Below, piece by piece: positions 25,469 through 32,707 of a stretch of DNA of 64,000 nt; the first letter of the stretch is position 1, and each line of letters opens with the position of its first letter. The notes under the pieces were generated by a model. It was not told where the DNA came from. It searched no databases and worked only from the letters and a program-made list of their open reading frames with translations. Location: positions 289,962-353,961 of the forward strand of contig CALGMR010000006.1 of NCBI GenBank assembly GCA_937958815.1. The letters run 5' to 3'. The translations under genes were made by a program, and so were the position numbers. The DNA comes from an uncultured Rhizobiaceae group bacterium (GTDB taxonomy: Bacteria > Pseudomonadota > Alphaproteobacteria > Rhizobiales > Rhizobiaceae).

Positions 25469-25806
25469 AACTAATCCTCAAGGCACAGAACTTGTGCAAC
25501 TCTTGAGAACATCCTGTCATAGGGCGTTTAACGGAAAACTAAACATGATCAAATCAACGGCGATCTGATCATTTTTTTTCAAAAGAACTGTTCGTTTTAA
25601 GCTGTATGGTTAGCAAATGGTTTAAATTTGGGTTTTGCTAGGCAGCCTGGTAACCTTTTGGACACTTTTGACAGGCGTCACTGGCCCAACCTTGAAGATA
25701 GCGTTTGCAATTTTAAGCAGTCTGTTCATCTTATTGCGACCAACTGACCATTGGAAACTCAGCACCTTTTAGGTATGAACACGAATTGTTTTCCAGAGAA
25801 CTGACC
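25469..25806. other. divergent intergenic region kinase / sufE
   Basis: This stretch of 338 bases without a gene holds the promoters of the kinase (leftward) and sufE (rightward). It contains a CtrA-like TTAA-N7-CTAA at 25528-25542 and a terminator-like hairpin at 25545-25572. The part from 25600 to 25800 shows nothing I can assign. Confidence 0.5.
25545..25572 (+). terminator. orphan plus-strand terminator-like hairpin
   Basis: ATGATCA pairs with TGATCAT, with inner ATC/GAT pairing around a 6-base loop, and is followed directly by eight T residues ending at 25579. It has the form of a Rho-independent terminator on the plus strand, yet no plus-strand gene lies upstream; the nearest gene is the divergent kinase. 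It could end a small RNA or antisense transcript. Confidence 0.45.
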
Positions 25807-26238
25807 ATGCAGCCTCCCCTCGCGACAAACACTTCCATTGACGAAATCATAGAGAATTTCAGTTTTCTAGACGAGTGGGACGACCGCTATGGGTATTTAA
25901 TTGAGCTCGGCAAAAGTCTCACCCCTTTAACCGATGAGCAGATGGTCGATCTCAACAAGGTCCAAGGATGTGTTTCGCAAGTTTGGTTGATTCATGAAAA
26001 CAACCAGGGAATTCTAACGTTTAACGGCATGTCTGATGCGCATATTGTGCGAGGCCTGGTGGCCATCGCGTTGTCCATCTTTTCCGGCAAAAGTGCGGAA
26101 GACATTTTACAGACCGATGAGCAAGACATCTTCAACTCGGTTGGATTGCAGGAGCATTTAACACCGCAGCGCGCCAACGGTCTGCGCTCCATGGTTCAGC
26201 GCATCAAAGCGATTGCGCAGGCCAGTTTGACGAACTGA
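25807..26238 (+). CDS. sufE: SufE cysteine desulfuration protein
   Basis: The start is taken at ATG 25807 (MQPPLATNTSID), giving 143 residues; an upstream ATG at 25786 is possible. SufE accepts sulfane sulfur from SufS for Fe-S cluster assembly in the cytoplasm. The active Cys is C55 in KVQGCVSQVW, preceded by DRYGYLIELGKSL, and followed by the family motif FNGMSDAHIVRGLVAI and VGLQEHLTPQRANGLRSM. It is a solitary sufE rather than part of a suf operon. It converges on the gafZ-like gene. Confidence 0.94.
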   Translation: MQPPLATNTSIDEIIENFSFLDEWDDRYGYLIELGKSLTPLTDEQMVDLNKVQGCVSQVWLIHENNQGILTFNGMSDAHIVRGLVAIALSIFSGKSAEDILQTDEQDIFNSVGLQEHLTPQRANGLRSMVQRIKAIAQASLTN

Positions 26239-26282
26239 ACGACAACGATTGAATTCCAGCAGCGCGGTCAAGCCTGGAGCAA

Positions 26283-27068
26283 TTAAGAGATTGGTCGATT
26301 GGAGTTGACGGCACCTCCGTAGTGCCTTGCCAATAAATTGAGCGCGACCCTCAACATGAGCTTTGCAGAGCGCGGTGGCCAGTTGCGCTCACGCTCAACA
26401 ACCTGCAGACCTTTTAGATAACAACACACGTCCGTCAAAACACCGGCAAGTTCAGGCCCGACAGTTTGCAGAGCGTGTTCGACACGTTGTCGTGCATCTA
26501 TCGCAAGATCACTTAAGTCCGTCATACCTCCAGCACTTGAACGGGAATTTTTGCTTCCAGACGTAGGGTCCCATGAAGAGGTCACACGTTGCATGAACTG
26601 TCCTTTGGTGAAATCAATTCGCAATTTTTCTGCAGCATTGAAGGCCTCAGTTTCCAGCCACGGGCCACCCGTTTTGGTCTTAATGGCCATGAGCCTTCCA
26701 AGTGGAGACTCTTTTGCATTCACCATCACGGATTGCTCGACGCCGTTGATTTTTTCAGTGCGGCGCTCAAGTTTGCGATGTTGTGCACGAAAACCTTCCA
26801 GATCATTGACGTCCGATGCGTTGAGCGCACGTGCCAGATGCATTTTCCCTAACTTCGAAATTGAATAGCTGCGTTCAACAGCCTGCACGAGCGAAGCTTT
26901 ATGTAAATTGTCCAACGTCTCAAGCTTTGACAAATGCCGCTTACCACTTTGCGACGACAACAAGATCATATTCTTTTGCGCGCCTGCGAATGGTTGATGG
27001 GTGACTGTTCCCGCCGTTTGCAGAAACTTTAACAACCGAATGGAATCCTGCGCTTTCTTCTCACTCAT
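26283..27068 (-). CDS. GafZ-like GTA activator, DUF6456
   Basis: This 261-residue protein ends in a DUF6456 domain (LSDLAIDARQRVEHALQTVGPELAGVLTDVCCYLKGLQVVERERNWPPRSAKLMLRVALNLLARHYG). The N-terminal part is helix rich (LRLLKFLQTAGTV, SKLETLDNLHKASLVQAV). From memory, Rhodobacter capsulatus GafA combines a DnaA-like N-terminal domain with a C-terminal domain of this type, and in Caulobacter the two halves are separate proteins, GafY and GafZ, which together switch on the GTA cluster. This gene would be GafZ, and it is coupled by ATGA to the GafY-like gene. A complete GTA cluster lies 10 kb away, which supports the assignment. Confidence 0.72.
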   Translation of the reverse strand: MSEKKAQDSIRLLKFLQTAGTVTHQPFAGAQKNMILLSSQSGKRHLSKLETLDNLHKASLVQAVERSYSISKLGKMHLARALNASDVNDLEGFRAQHRKLERRTEKINGVEQSVMVNAKESPLGRLMAIKTKTGGPWLETEAFNAAEKLRIDFTKGQFMQRVTSSWDPTSGSKNSRSSAGGMTDLSDLAIDARQRVEHALQTVGPELAGVLTDVCCYLKGLQVVERERNWPPRSAKLMLRVALNLLARHYGGAVNSNRPIS

Positions 27069-27661
27069 TTGCTTTTTCCCTTTTCAAGAAATGACAATTG
27101 AGCAAGCAAAGATGTGTTTCGAGTATCCGCCTTTTCTGCTTCCACTTTGTCGCTGCCATTGAGCGACCCGGAATGAGAAATGGCTTCAAGTGCCTCGCCC
27201 AGAAGGGCTTCCAATTGGCAAATCATCAGATCGAACGAAAATTCATCGCGTCGATCTTCAATCTGAGCGCAGGCATACGACACTGTTGTGCGGTCACGAC
27301 AGAAATGTAGGCCAACTTCTGTCATCAGAATACTGAACTTTGTATGGGCCAAATACATTGCAATTTGACGCGCCATTGCGATGTCGGCCTTGCAACGCGA
27401 GCTAGACCGCATCTCACGCAAAGAAACATTCAACGCCATCGAAACCACATGTTCACATAGGCCACACACCGCATCGCGATAATATTCACCCGATGTTTTG
27501 CAATCGGCGTGCCGTTCACCTGCTTGTTGCTCCAACCTCGTGCTGATCTTTCGCTTCGCGGGCAGCCGCACCAGAACCCCTGATTTATTTTGCTGCTTTA
27601 TATTGCCATCAATTGACGTCTCGACTGTTTTCCTAGTGCAGACCATTGCGTTTTGACTCAT
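27065..27661 (-). CDS. GafY-like GTA activator, DnaA-C-type DNA-binding protein
   Basis: This 198-residue protein starts at ATG 27661 with GGGAG 7 bases upstream. The central region (ADIAMARQIAMYLAHTKFSILMTEVGLHFCRDRTTVSYACAQIEDRRDE) has the fold signature of the DnaA C-terminal DNA-binding domain, with CRDRTTVSYA equivalent to the DnaA GRDHTTV motif. No AAA domain is present, so it is not a replication initiator. The combination with a downstream DUF6456 gene matches GafY-GafZ of Caulobacter and the two halves of GafA of Rhodobacter (recalled from literature). It likely binds the GTA promoter. Confidence 0.72.
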   Translation of the reverse strand: MSQNAMVCTRKTVETSIDGNIKQQNKSGVLVRLPAKRKISTRLEQQAGERHADCKTSGEYYRDAVCGLCEHVVSMALNVSLREMRSSSRCKADIAMARQIAMYLAHTKFSILMTEVGLHFCRDRTTVSYACAQIEDRRDEFSFDLMICQLEALLGEALEAISHSGSLNGSDKVEAEKADTRNTSLLAQLSFLEKGKSK

Positions 27662-27681
27662 AACTATTCTCCCTCAAAGAT

Positions 27682-27698
27682 AATAATAGGAAAATAAT
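27682..27698 (-). promoter_or_regulatory. probable gafY promoter with TAGGAAAAT element
   Basis: On the minus strand a -10-like TATTAT (27682-27687) lies about 20 bases before the gafY ATG's ribosome site. Overlapping it, in the plus orientation, is TAGGAAAATAAT (27687-27698), the same element found twice upstream of the GTA cluster promoter. No clear -35 is seen, as might be expected for an activated or repressed promoter. Confidence 0.35.
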
Positions 27699-27745
27699 CC
27701 TTTATCGAGTCGCGGGGATAAGTTTTCGAGATTTTGTTGATCGCA

Positions 27746-27776
27746 AACAAAAAAGGCGGCTGGTTATCCAGCCGCC
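27746..27776 (-). terminator. Rho-independent terminator of mucR
   Basis: Perfect 9-base stem GGCGGCTGG / CCAGCCGCC with a 4-base loop, followed on the minus strand by six T residues and more U-rich sequence. It lies 25 bases after the mucR stop (27801). It isolates mucR from the gafY/gafZ genes downstream, so these need their own promoter. Confidence 0.88.
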
Positions 27777-27800
27777 CTTTCTAATTCAAGTTGAATTCGA

Positions 27801-28220
27801 TTATTTTGCGCGTTTGCGCTTTTGTCCTAGTCCCATTTCCTTTGCCAAAGCAGATCTGCGCTCGGCATAGGCTGGCGCAACCATTGGATAATCTGAAGGC
27901 AGACCCCACTTTTTGCGATACTCGTCTGGAGATAAATCATAGTGAGATTTCAAATGACGTTTAAGAGACTTAAATTTTTGTCCGTCTTCCAGACAAATCA
28001 AATAATCATGGCCTAGTGATTTGCGAATCGACACGGCTGGTTTTTGCGGCTCAGCGGCAGGGGCGATACCGGAGCCTGAAACAGCAGCAAGCGTTGAATG
28101 AACTTCACGAATGAAGCCTGGCAAATCAGTTGGTGAAATTGGATTGTTACTTACATAAGAAGAAACGACTTCAGACGTAATTTCTAATATAAGTGTATTG
28201 GTGTTTTCATTATTGTCCAT
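27801..28220 (-). CDS. mucR: MucR/Ros family zinc-finger regulator
   Basis: The start is ATG 28220 (MDNNENTNTL) with AGGGG 6 bases upstream, giving 139 residues; the longer open frame is not needed. The MucR family zinc-finger core is YLICLEDGQKFKSLKRHLKSHYDLSPDEYRKKWGL, where Cys and the two His of RHLKSH are the zinc ligands along with an acidic residue (the first half of the finger has C-x-E-D-G as in MucR). MucR proteins are H-NS-like silencers that bind AT-rich DNA and control exopolysaccharide, motility and cell-cycle genes. It lies immediately upstream of the gafY/gafZ genes, separated by a strong terminator. Confidence 0.93.
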   Translation of the reverse strand: MDNNENTNTLILEITSEVVSSYVSNNPISPTDLPGFIREVHSTLAAVSGSGIAPAAEPQKPAVSIRKSLGHDYLICLEDGQKFKSLKRHLKSHYDLSPDEYRKKWGLPSDYPMVAPAYAERRSALAKEMGLGQKRKRAK

Positions 28221-28564
28221 GCGGAACCCCTTGTTAAAATTAGCGCGTACAAGTTGAGTCGCATCAACTTTCGCCAAGTGGGAGAGACAAATTGTCCTAC
28301 TGGCTATCTGTACGACACATCCAAAACAGATGCATTCCTCGGCGCCCTCTTTATACCAAAAGATACGACGTGGAAAGCCTGATTTACTTATAAATGCAGT
28401 ATCGAAAGGGCGCGGTCGTAAGCATTTAACCCGTTTGCATGACACACAATTCTGCATCGCAAACAAATGTTGATAACATCTTTGGGTTCGTTCGGATGTG
28501 GATTCTCGCAGACCCGTTCGCTATATAAGCCACAGTAGCCTTACGCTTCATTGGGAATAGAAAA
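28221..28564. other. mucR / mrp divergent intergenic region
   Basis: This gap of 344 bases holds the promoters of mucR (leftward) and the mrp operon (rightward). A TATATAAG run at about 28521-28528 could be a -10 for the mrp operon. The frame of mucR stays open upstream, but its codons carry no recognisable domain. No repeat or RNA gene is seen. Confidence 0.4.
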
Positions 28565-29047
28565 ATCAAACCAATACTCACGGCCGTATTTCTGTTTGTT
28601 TTGTGGCTTCTCTTGTCAGGTATCTATGACAACGGGTTGATCATTGGATTCGGTATATTTTCCAGCATTCTGTGCGCCTGGATCGTCCACCACCTAAAGC
28701 TCATGGAAACCCGCGGCATCCCATTTGTTATGCGAACATCCGAGTTTGCCAAATATGTGTTTTTTTTGATCGTCGAAATTGGAAAATCAGATTGGACGGT
28801 GACCAAGGTTATCCTGTCGAAGAATCCTGAATTGCAACAACGCCTCATACATGTGCCCGCCAACCAGTGTTCTGATTTTTCTAAAACGGTTTTTGCGAAC
28901 TCGATCACGATCACACCTGGAACTGTTACGGTTGAAACAGAACCTGATTATTTCATCGTACACGCATTGACTGACGAAGCCGCCGATCAAGAAGCTCTCG
29001 CTCAAATGAGCAAGCGCGTCTCCAACACGGAGCGCGGTGAAAAATGA
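28565..29047 (+). CDS. mrpE: Mrp antiporter subunit E, unusual start
   Basis: MrpE is a small membrane subunit of the multi-subunit Na+/H+ antiporter. The C-terminal domain has ITITPGTVTVETEPDYFIVHALT, the family hallmark. No ATG, GTG or TTG exists between the upstream in-frame stop (28526) and TTG 28601, and a start at 28601 would remove most of the first membrane helix. Starting at ATC 28565, with GGGA 8 bases upstream, gives the normal MrpE N-terminus (IKPILTAVFLFVLWLLLSG). Either a rare ATC start is used or the start codon has been mutated. It overlaps mrpF by ATGATG. Confidence 0.85.
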   Translation: MKPILTAVFLFVLWLLLSGIYDNGLIIGFGIFSSILCAWIVHHLKLMETRGIPFVMRTSEFAKYVFFLIVEIGKSDWTVTKVILSKNPELQQRLIHVPANQCSDFSKTVFANSITITPGTVTVETEPDYFIVHALTDEAADQEALAQMSKRVSNTERGEK

Positions 29048-29346
29048 TGTTTGCTTTTATCACCATCACAATTTTTGTTTGTATGGTCATGATTATGATC
29101 AGACTGTTTGCAGGTCCTACGCTATACGATCGCGTATTGTCTCTAAATACATTTGGCACATGCACAGTGTTGTTTATTGGCACGGTCGGATTGCTGTTTG
29201 GGCGGCCAGATTTTCTGGACATTGCTCTTTTGTATGCCCTCATAAACTTCGTTGGTACAATTGCTGTGCTGAAATTCTTCAGATACCGCCGCATCGGAGA
29301 CGCACCTGAAATTCCTGAAACGCCCGACATTGAGGCTTCTCAATGA
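29044..29346 (+). CDS. mrpF: Mrp antiporter subunit F
   Basis: This 100-residue MrpF/PhaF protein has three membrane helices and the conserved MIRLFAGPTLYDRVLSLNTFGT and DIALLYALINFVGTIAVLKFF. It is a core small subunit of the antiporter in the inner membrane. The gene overlaps mrpE by 4 bases and mrpG by 4 bases. A soluble acidic tail (GDAPEIPETPDIEAS) extends beyond the usual end. Confidence 0.94.
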   Translation: MMFAFITITIFVCMVMIMIRLFAGPTLYDRVLSLNTFGTCTVLFIGTVGLLFGRPDFLDIALLYALINFVGTIAVLKFFRYRRIGDAPEIPETPDIEASQ

Positions 29347-29747
29347 GTTGGACACTTGTCATTGATGTTCTGTCTTGGGCGCTTTTCCTTGGCGGTGGGT
29401 TCTTTTTGTTTGTGGGCTCTCTTGGCATGTTGCGTTTGCCCGACTTTTGGTCGCGCCTTCATGCAGCCTCAATCATTGATTCTGCCGGCGTGGGTCTGAT
29501 CTTGGCTGGTATGTTGCTTCAGACCGGTTTCTCTTTGATCACTGTGAAGATCCTTATAATCATCGGCTTCCTTTTGATTACAGGGCCGACAGCGACCCAC
29601 GCTGTGGCTAATGCTGCATTTGTATCCGGCTCCCGCCCGAAAGACATTGTGGAGGACGCCACTGCTCCAGCGCCTGTTGAGAAAGCACCAAAAAAGAAAA
29701 CAAAGAAGAGCGCGGCAGCAAAGACTGCTAGAAAGCGGAGAGCGTGA
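29343..29747 (+). CDS. mrpG: Mrp antiporter subunit G with basic tail
   Basis: This 134-residue MrpG/PhaG protein shows GGGFFLFVGSLGMLRLPDFWSRLHAASIIDSAGVGLILAG and ILIIIGFLLITGPTATHAVANAAF, the diagnostic motifs. After about residue 95 it carries an Ala/Pro/Lys-rich tail (EKAPKKKTKKSAAAKTARKRRA) that is not part of the family core and may reach the cytoplasm. It is coupled to the next gene by a 4-base overlap. Confidence 0.93.
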   Translation: MSWTLVIDVLSWALFLGGGFFLFVGSLGMLRLPDFWSRLHAASIIDSAGVGLILAGMLLQTGFSLITVKILIIIGFLLITGPTATHAVANAAFVSGSRPKDIVEDATAPAPVEKAPKKKTKKSAAAKTARKRRA

Positions 29748-30298
29748 TGGAACTGACAGTCACTCTCTTGCTGTTTTTTGCTCTGGTCGGAACGGCGGTT
29801 GCTATTGCATTGGTGCGCAATCTGTTTGCTGTTGTGATGTTGTCAGGTGTCACAAGCCTTCTGTCCGCTCTTTTGTTCATCGTCATGGATGCGGTTGATG
29901 TGGCATTTACAGAAGCTGCTGTCGGGGCTGGCATTTCTTCCGTCTTGATGCTGGGCACAATTGCTCTAACCGCACGGCACGAAAAGGCACCAAAGCGAAT
30001 ATCCTTGGTTCCACTTGCAGTCGTTTCGTTGACTGGAATGGTGCTGATTTACGGCACTCTGGATATGCCGAATTTTGGCGCAAAAGATTCTCCGGTTCAA
30101 ACGCATGTGGGGCCAGACTATCTACAGCGCACACCGGAAGAGATTAAAGTTCCAAACATTGTGACAGCCGTCTTGGCGAGTTTCCGCAGTTGGGACACAT
30201 TGGGTGAAGTGACCGTTGTGTTCACCGCAGGGTTGGGTGTCATTTTGTTGCTCAGTGGCTTGGGCCGTCGACGAAGACGCGGAAGAGGACCAAGCTGA
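29747..30298 (+). CDS. DUF4040 / MrpA C-terminal-like subunit
   Basis: This 183-residue membrane protein (start at the second ATG, 29747, overlapping the mrpG stop) has two parts. The DUF4040-type part has ALVRNLFAVVMLSGVTSLLSALLFIVMDAVDVAFTEAAVGAG, and the MbhE-like part has VPNIVTAVLASFRSWDTLGEVTVVFTAGLGVILLL. In full-length MrpA these regions lie at the C-terminus after the NuoL-like part; here they are a separate gene. This is the split-MrpA form also seen in Mbh hydrogenases. The conserved FTEAAVGAG and DTLGE segments are intact. Confidence 0.86.
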   Translation: MELTVTLLLFFALVGTAVAIALVRNLFAVVMLSGVTSLLSALLFIVMDAVDVAFTEAAVGAGISSVLMLGTIALTARHEKAPKRISLVPLAVVSLTGMVLIYGTLDMPNFGAKDSPVQTHVGPDYLQRTPEEIKVPNIVTAVLASFRSWDTLGEVTVVFTAGLGVILLLSGLGRRRRRGRGPS

Positions 30299-30735
30299 TG
30301 GAACACCATTTAATTCTGCGCGTGGTCACCAAAATCTTGGTCGGTCCAATTTTGCTCTACGGTTTATATGTTCAGTTCCACGGGGACTTTGGCCCAGGTG
30401 GCGGCTTCCAAGCTGGCGTTATTTTCGCAGTTGCTTTCATGTTGTATGGCATCGTGTTTTCGCTGCGCGAATTGCGCAAGTTGGTTCCAGACTGGATCGT
30501 GCACCAGCTTATTGCGATTGGTTTGCTGCTCTATACATGCACCGGTTTGGTGACGCTGTTCTTGGGCGGAAATTTCCTAGACTACAACGTGTTGTGGAGC
30601 GTGGCATATAAAGGCCAGCATTATGGCATTATCGCCGTAGAGTTGGGTGTGGGCATTACGGTTTTTGCTGTCATGCTTGCAATCTATTACGCATTTGCCG
30701 GTCGTCCACCGCAACTTGATGACAAGGATTGGTGA
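30298..30735 (+). CDS. mrpB: Mrp antiporter subunit B
   Basis: This 145-residue MrpB protein has the family signature VVTKILVGPILLYGLYVQFHGDFGPGGGFQAGVIFAVAF, and about four membrane helices. It overlaps the DUF4040 gene stop by one base. In the antiporter complex it packs next to the MrpA C-terminal region. The FHGDFGPGGGFQAG core is fully conserved. Confidence 0.94.
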   Translation: MEHHLILRVVTKILVGPILLYGLYVQFHGDFGPGGGFQAGVIFAVAFMLYGIVFSLRELRKLVPDWIVHQLIAIGLLLYTCTGLVTLFLGGNFLDYNVLWSVAYKGQHYGIIAVELGVGITVFAVMLAIYYAFAGRPPQLDDKDW

Positions 30736-30738
30736 GCG

Positions 30739-31173
30739 ATGGAACGTATTTTCGACGCTGAATTCGCTCTCGGCCATATGAACTATTGGCTCTTCGTCAT
30801 TCTCATGATGACGGGTCTGTATATTGTCGTGGCACGCGGCAATCTGCTGAAAAAAATTGTGGGGCTGAACCTCTTTCAGGTTGCTGTATTCATGCTCTAC
30901 ATCTCCATGGGCAAAATCGCCGGCGGAACGGCCCCTATCTTGATCGACAATCCAGACCAATTGTATTCAAACCCGCTGCCGCACGTTCTCATTCTCACTG
31001 CGATTGTTGTCGGCGTTGCCACCACATCTTTGGGTTTGGCTTTGATCGTTCGCATCAATGAAACCTATGGCACAATTGAAGAAGATGAAGTGCTGGAAAT
31101 CGACCATCAAATGTATGCGGCAGAAGTTGCAGAAATGAACAAAAACAAACCAGTGAAAACGGACGCTGCCTAA
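30739..31173 (+). CDS. mrpC: Mrp antiporter subunit C (NuoK-like)
   Basis: This 144-residue NuoK-like MrpC protein has helices LFVILMMTGLYIVVARGNLLKKIVGLNLFQVAVFMLYI and LPHVLILTAIVVGVATTSLGLALIVRI, the standard pattern. The segment DNPDQLYSNPLPHVLILTAIVVG is conserved. An acidic C-terminal extension (EEDEVLEIDHQMYAAEVAEM) is longer than in typical MrpC. It follows mrpB by 3 bases and precedes mrpD by 1. Confidence 0.93.
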   Translation: MERIFDAEFALGHMNYWLFVILMMTGLYIVVARGNLLKKIVGLNLFQVAVFMLYISMGKIAGGTAPILIDNPDQLYSNPLPHVLILTAIVVGVATTSLGLALIVRINETYGTIEEDEVLEIDHQMYAAEVAEMNKNKPVKTDAA

Positions 31174-31174
31174 G

Positions 31175-32707
31175 ATGCTGTCTTTCTTCTCTGCTCACAG
31201 CCCATTGCTCGCGATTGTTATTCCGCTTCTGGCAGCACCATTGTGCATGGTGTTTGGCAATAAATCGGTTGCATTTGTGATCAGTTTTCTGGCAGCTGCC
31301 GCCTCTTTTGCATTGAGCGTGTTCATGCTGCTGTGGGTGAAGGATGGAACCGTTCTATCTTACCACATCGGGGGGTGGGCGCCACCATTGGGTATTGAGT
31401 ATCGGGTTGATACCGCTAATGCATTTGTTCTTTCCATCGTATCTGCCATTGGCATGCTCGCCCTGTCCTATGCACGCACCAGTATCACGACAGAGATAAA
31501 CGAAAAGCACCATACGCTTTTCTACGCGTGTTTCATTATGTGTTTCACTGGGCTCATGGGCGTTACCATTACCGGCGATGCGTTCAACATTTTTGTGTTT
31601 TTGGAAATATCTTCTCTGTCCACATACACTTTGGTTGCTCTTGGTGCAGAGAAAGACAAAAGAGCACTTTCAGCTGCTTATGATTACCTGATTTTGGGCA
31701 CCATTGGCGCGACATTTTTTGTGATCGGCCTTGGTTTTATCTACATGGCCACGGGCACTTTAAATTTGCACGATCTGTCGCAACGCCTGCCGGAAATATC
31801 CGACAGCCGCACTGTACGAGCAGGTTTTGCACTCATCGTAATCGGCATGGGTCTCAAGGTTGCCATCTACCCACTTCATCGCTGGTTGCCAGGTGCTTAC
31901 ACTTATTCACCATCTGCGGTGTCGGTGTTTCTAGCAGCCACCGCCACTAAAGTTGCTCTTTATGTGATCATCCGCTTCATGTTCTCAGTCTATTCCAAAG
32001 ACTTTGCCTTCGAAGCGATCACCTTCCAATACGTTATTTTGCCACTTGCATTGATTGCGATGTTTGCAGCTGCTTTTGTTGCCGCCTATCAAATCAACAT
32101 CAAACGCATGCTCGCATATTCCAGCGTTTCACAAATCGGATATATGTTGTTGGGGCTATCTATCTTGAACGTTGAAGGTGTCTCAGGCGCATTTGTGCAC
32201 ATGTTCAACCATGCCATCACAAAAGGTGCATTGTTTATGGCAATCGGCGCCATTGTGTTTCGCACAGGATCTGCATTGCTGCCCAACATGGCAGGCCTTG
32301 GAAAACAAATGCCGTGGACGTCGGCTGCAATAGTCGTCGGCGGTTTAAGCCTGATTGGTATTCCTGGAACGGCTGGGTTTGTGTCTAAATGGGTTTTGAT
32401 GTCGGCAGCATTTGAACGTGAATGGTGGCCGATCGCACTGTTGATCGTTGCATCATCACTGATTGCTGTCGTGTATATTTGGCGAGTGGTTGAGGTGCTT
32501 TATTTGCAAGCGCCAGCCAAAGAATCCGTCGTTCAAGAAGCCCCCCTTTCCCTTCTCGTTCCCACATGGATTTTGATTATCGCCACCATCGTTTTTGGTT
32601 TGTATGCCGATTTTGCAATCAGCATTTCCACAACAGCGGCTGAATATATTATGCAAGGCGGGTTTGGCGGCAAAGAAGTCATCATACTTGGTGTGGAGGG
32701 CCGATGA
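31175..32707 (+). CDS. mrpD: Mrp D-type antiporter subunit 1
   Basis: This 510-residue NuoM/NuoN-like membrane protein with about 14 helices has the D-subunit motifs FLEISSLSTYTLVALGAEKDKRALSAAYDYLILGTIGATF, the lysine in GLKVAIYPLHRWLPGAYTYSPS, and IKRMLAYSSVSQIGYMLLG. The Glu of FLEISS and the Lys residues of the proton path are present. It is one of three antiporter-like subunits in this operon. The gene overlaps the next D-type gene by 4 bases. Confidence 0.92.
   Translation: MLSFFSAHSPLLAIVIPLLAAPLCMVFGNKSVAFVISFLAAAASFALSVFMLLWVKDGTVLSYHIGGWAPPLGIEYRVDTANAFVLSIVSAIGMLALSYARTSITTEINEKHHTLFYACFIMCFTGLMGVTITGDAFNIFVFLEISSLSTYTLVALGAEKDKRALSAAYDYLILGTIGATFFVIGLGFIYMATGTLNLHDLSQRLPEISDSRTVRAGFALIVIGMGLKVAIYPLHRWLPGAYTYSPSAVSVFLAATATKVALYVIIRFMFSVYSKDFAFEAITFQYVILPLALIAMFAAAFVAAYQINIKRMLAYSSVSQIGYMLLGLSILNVEGVSGAFVHMFNHAITKGALFMAIGAIVFRTGSALLPNMAGLGKQMPWTSAAIVVGGLSLIGIPGTAGFVSKWVLMSAAFEREWWPIALLIVASSLIAVVYIWRVVEVLYLQAPAKESVVQEAPLSLLVPTWILIIATIVFGLYADFAISISTTAAEYIMQGGFGGKEVIILGVEGR

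Noticed and set aside
27065..27661. Reading the DnaA-C-like gene as a replication initiator or HdaA-type protein
   Set aside because: It lacks the AAA ATPase domain and sits with a DUF6456 gene, which is the GafY/GafZ arrangement.
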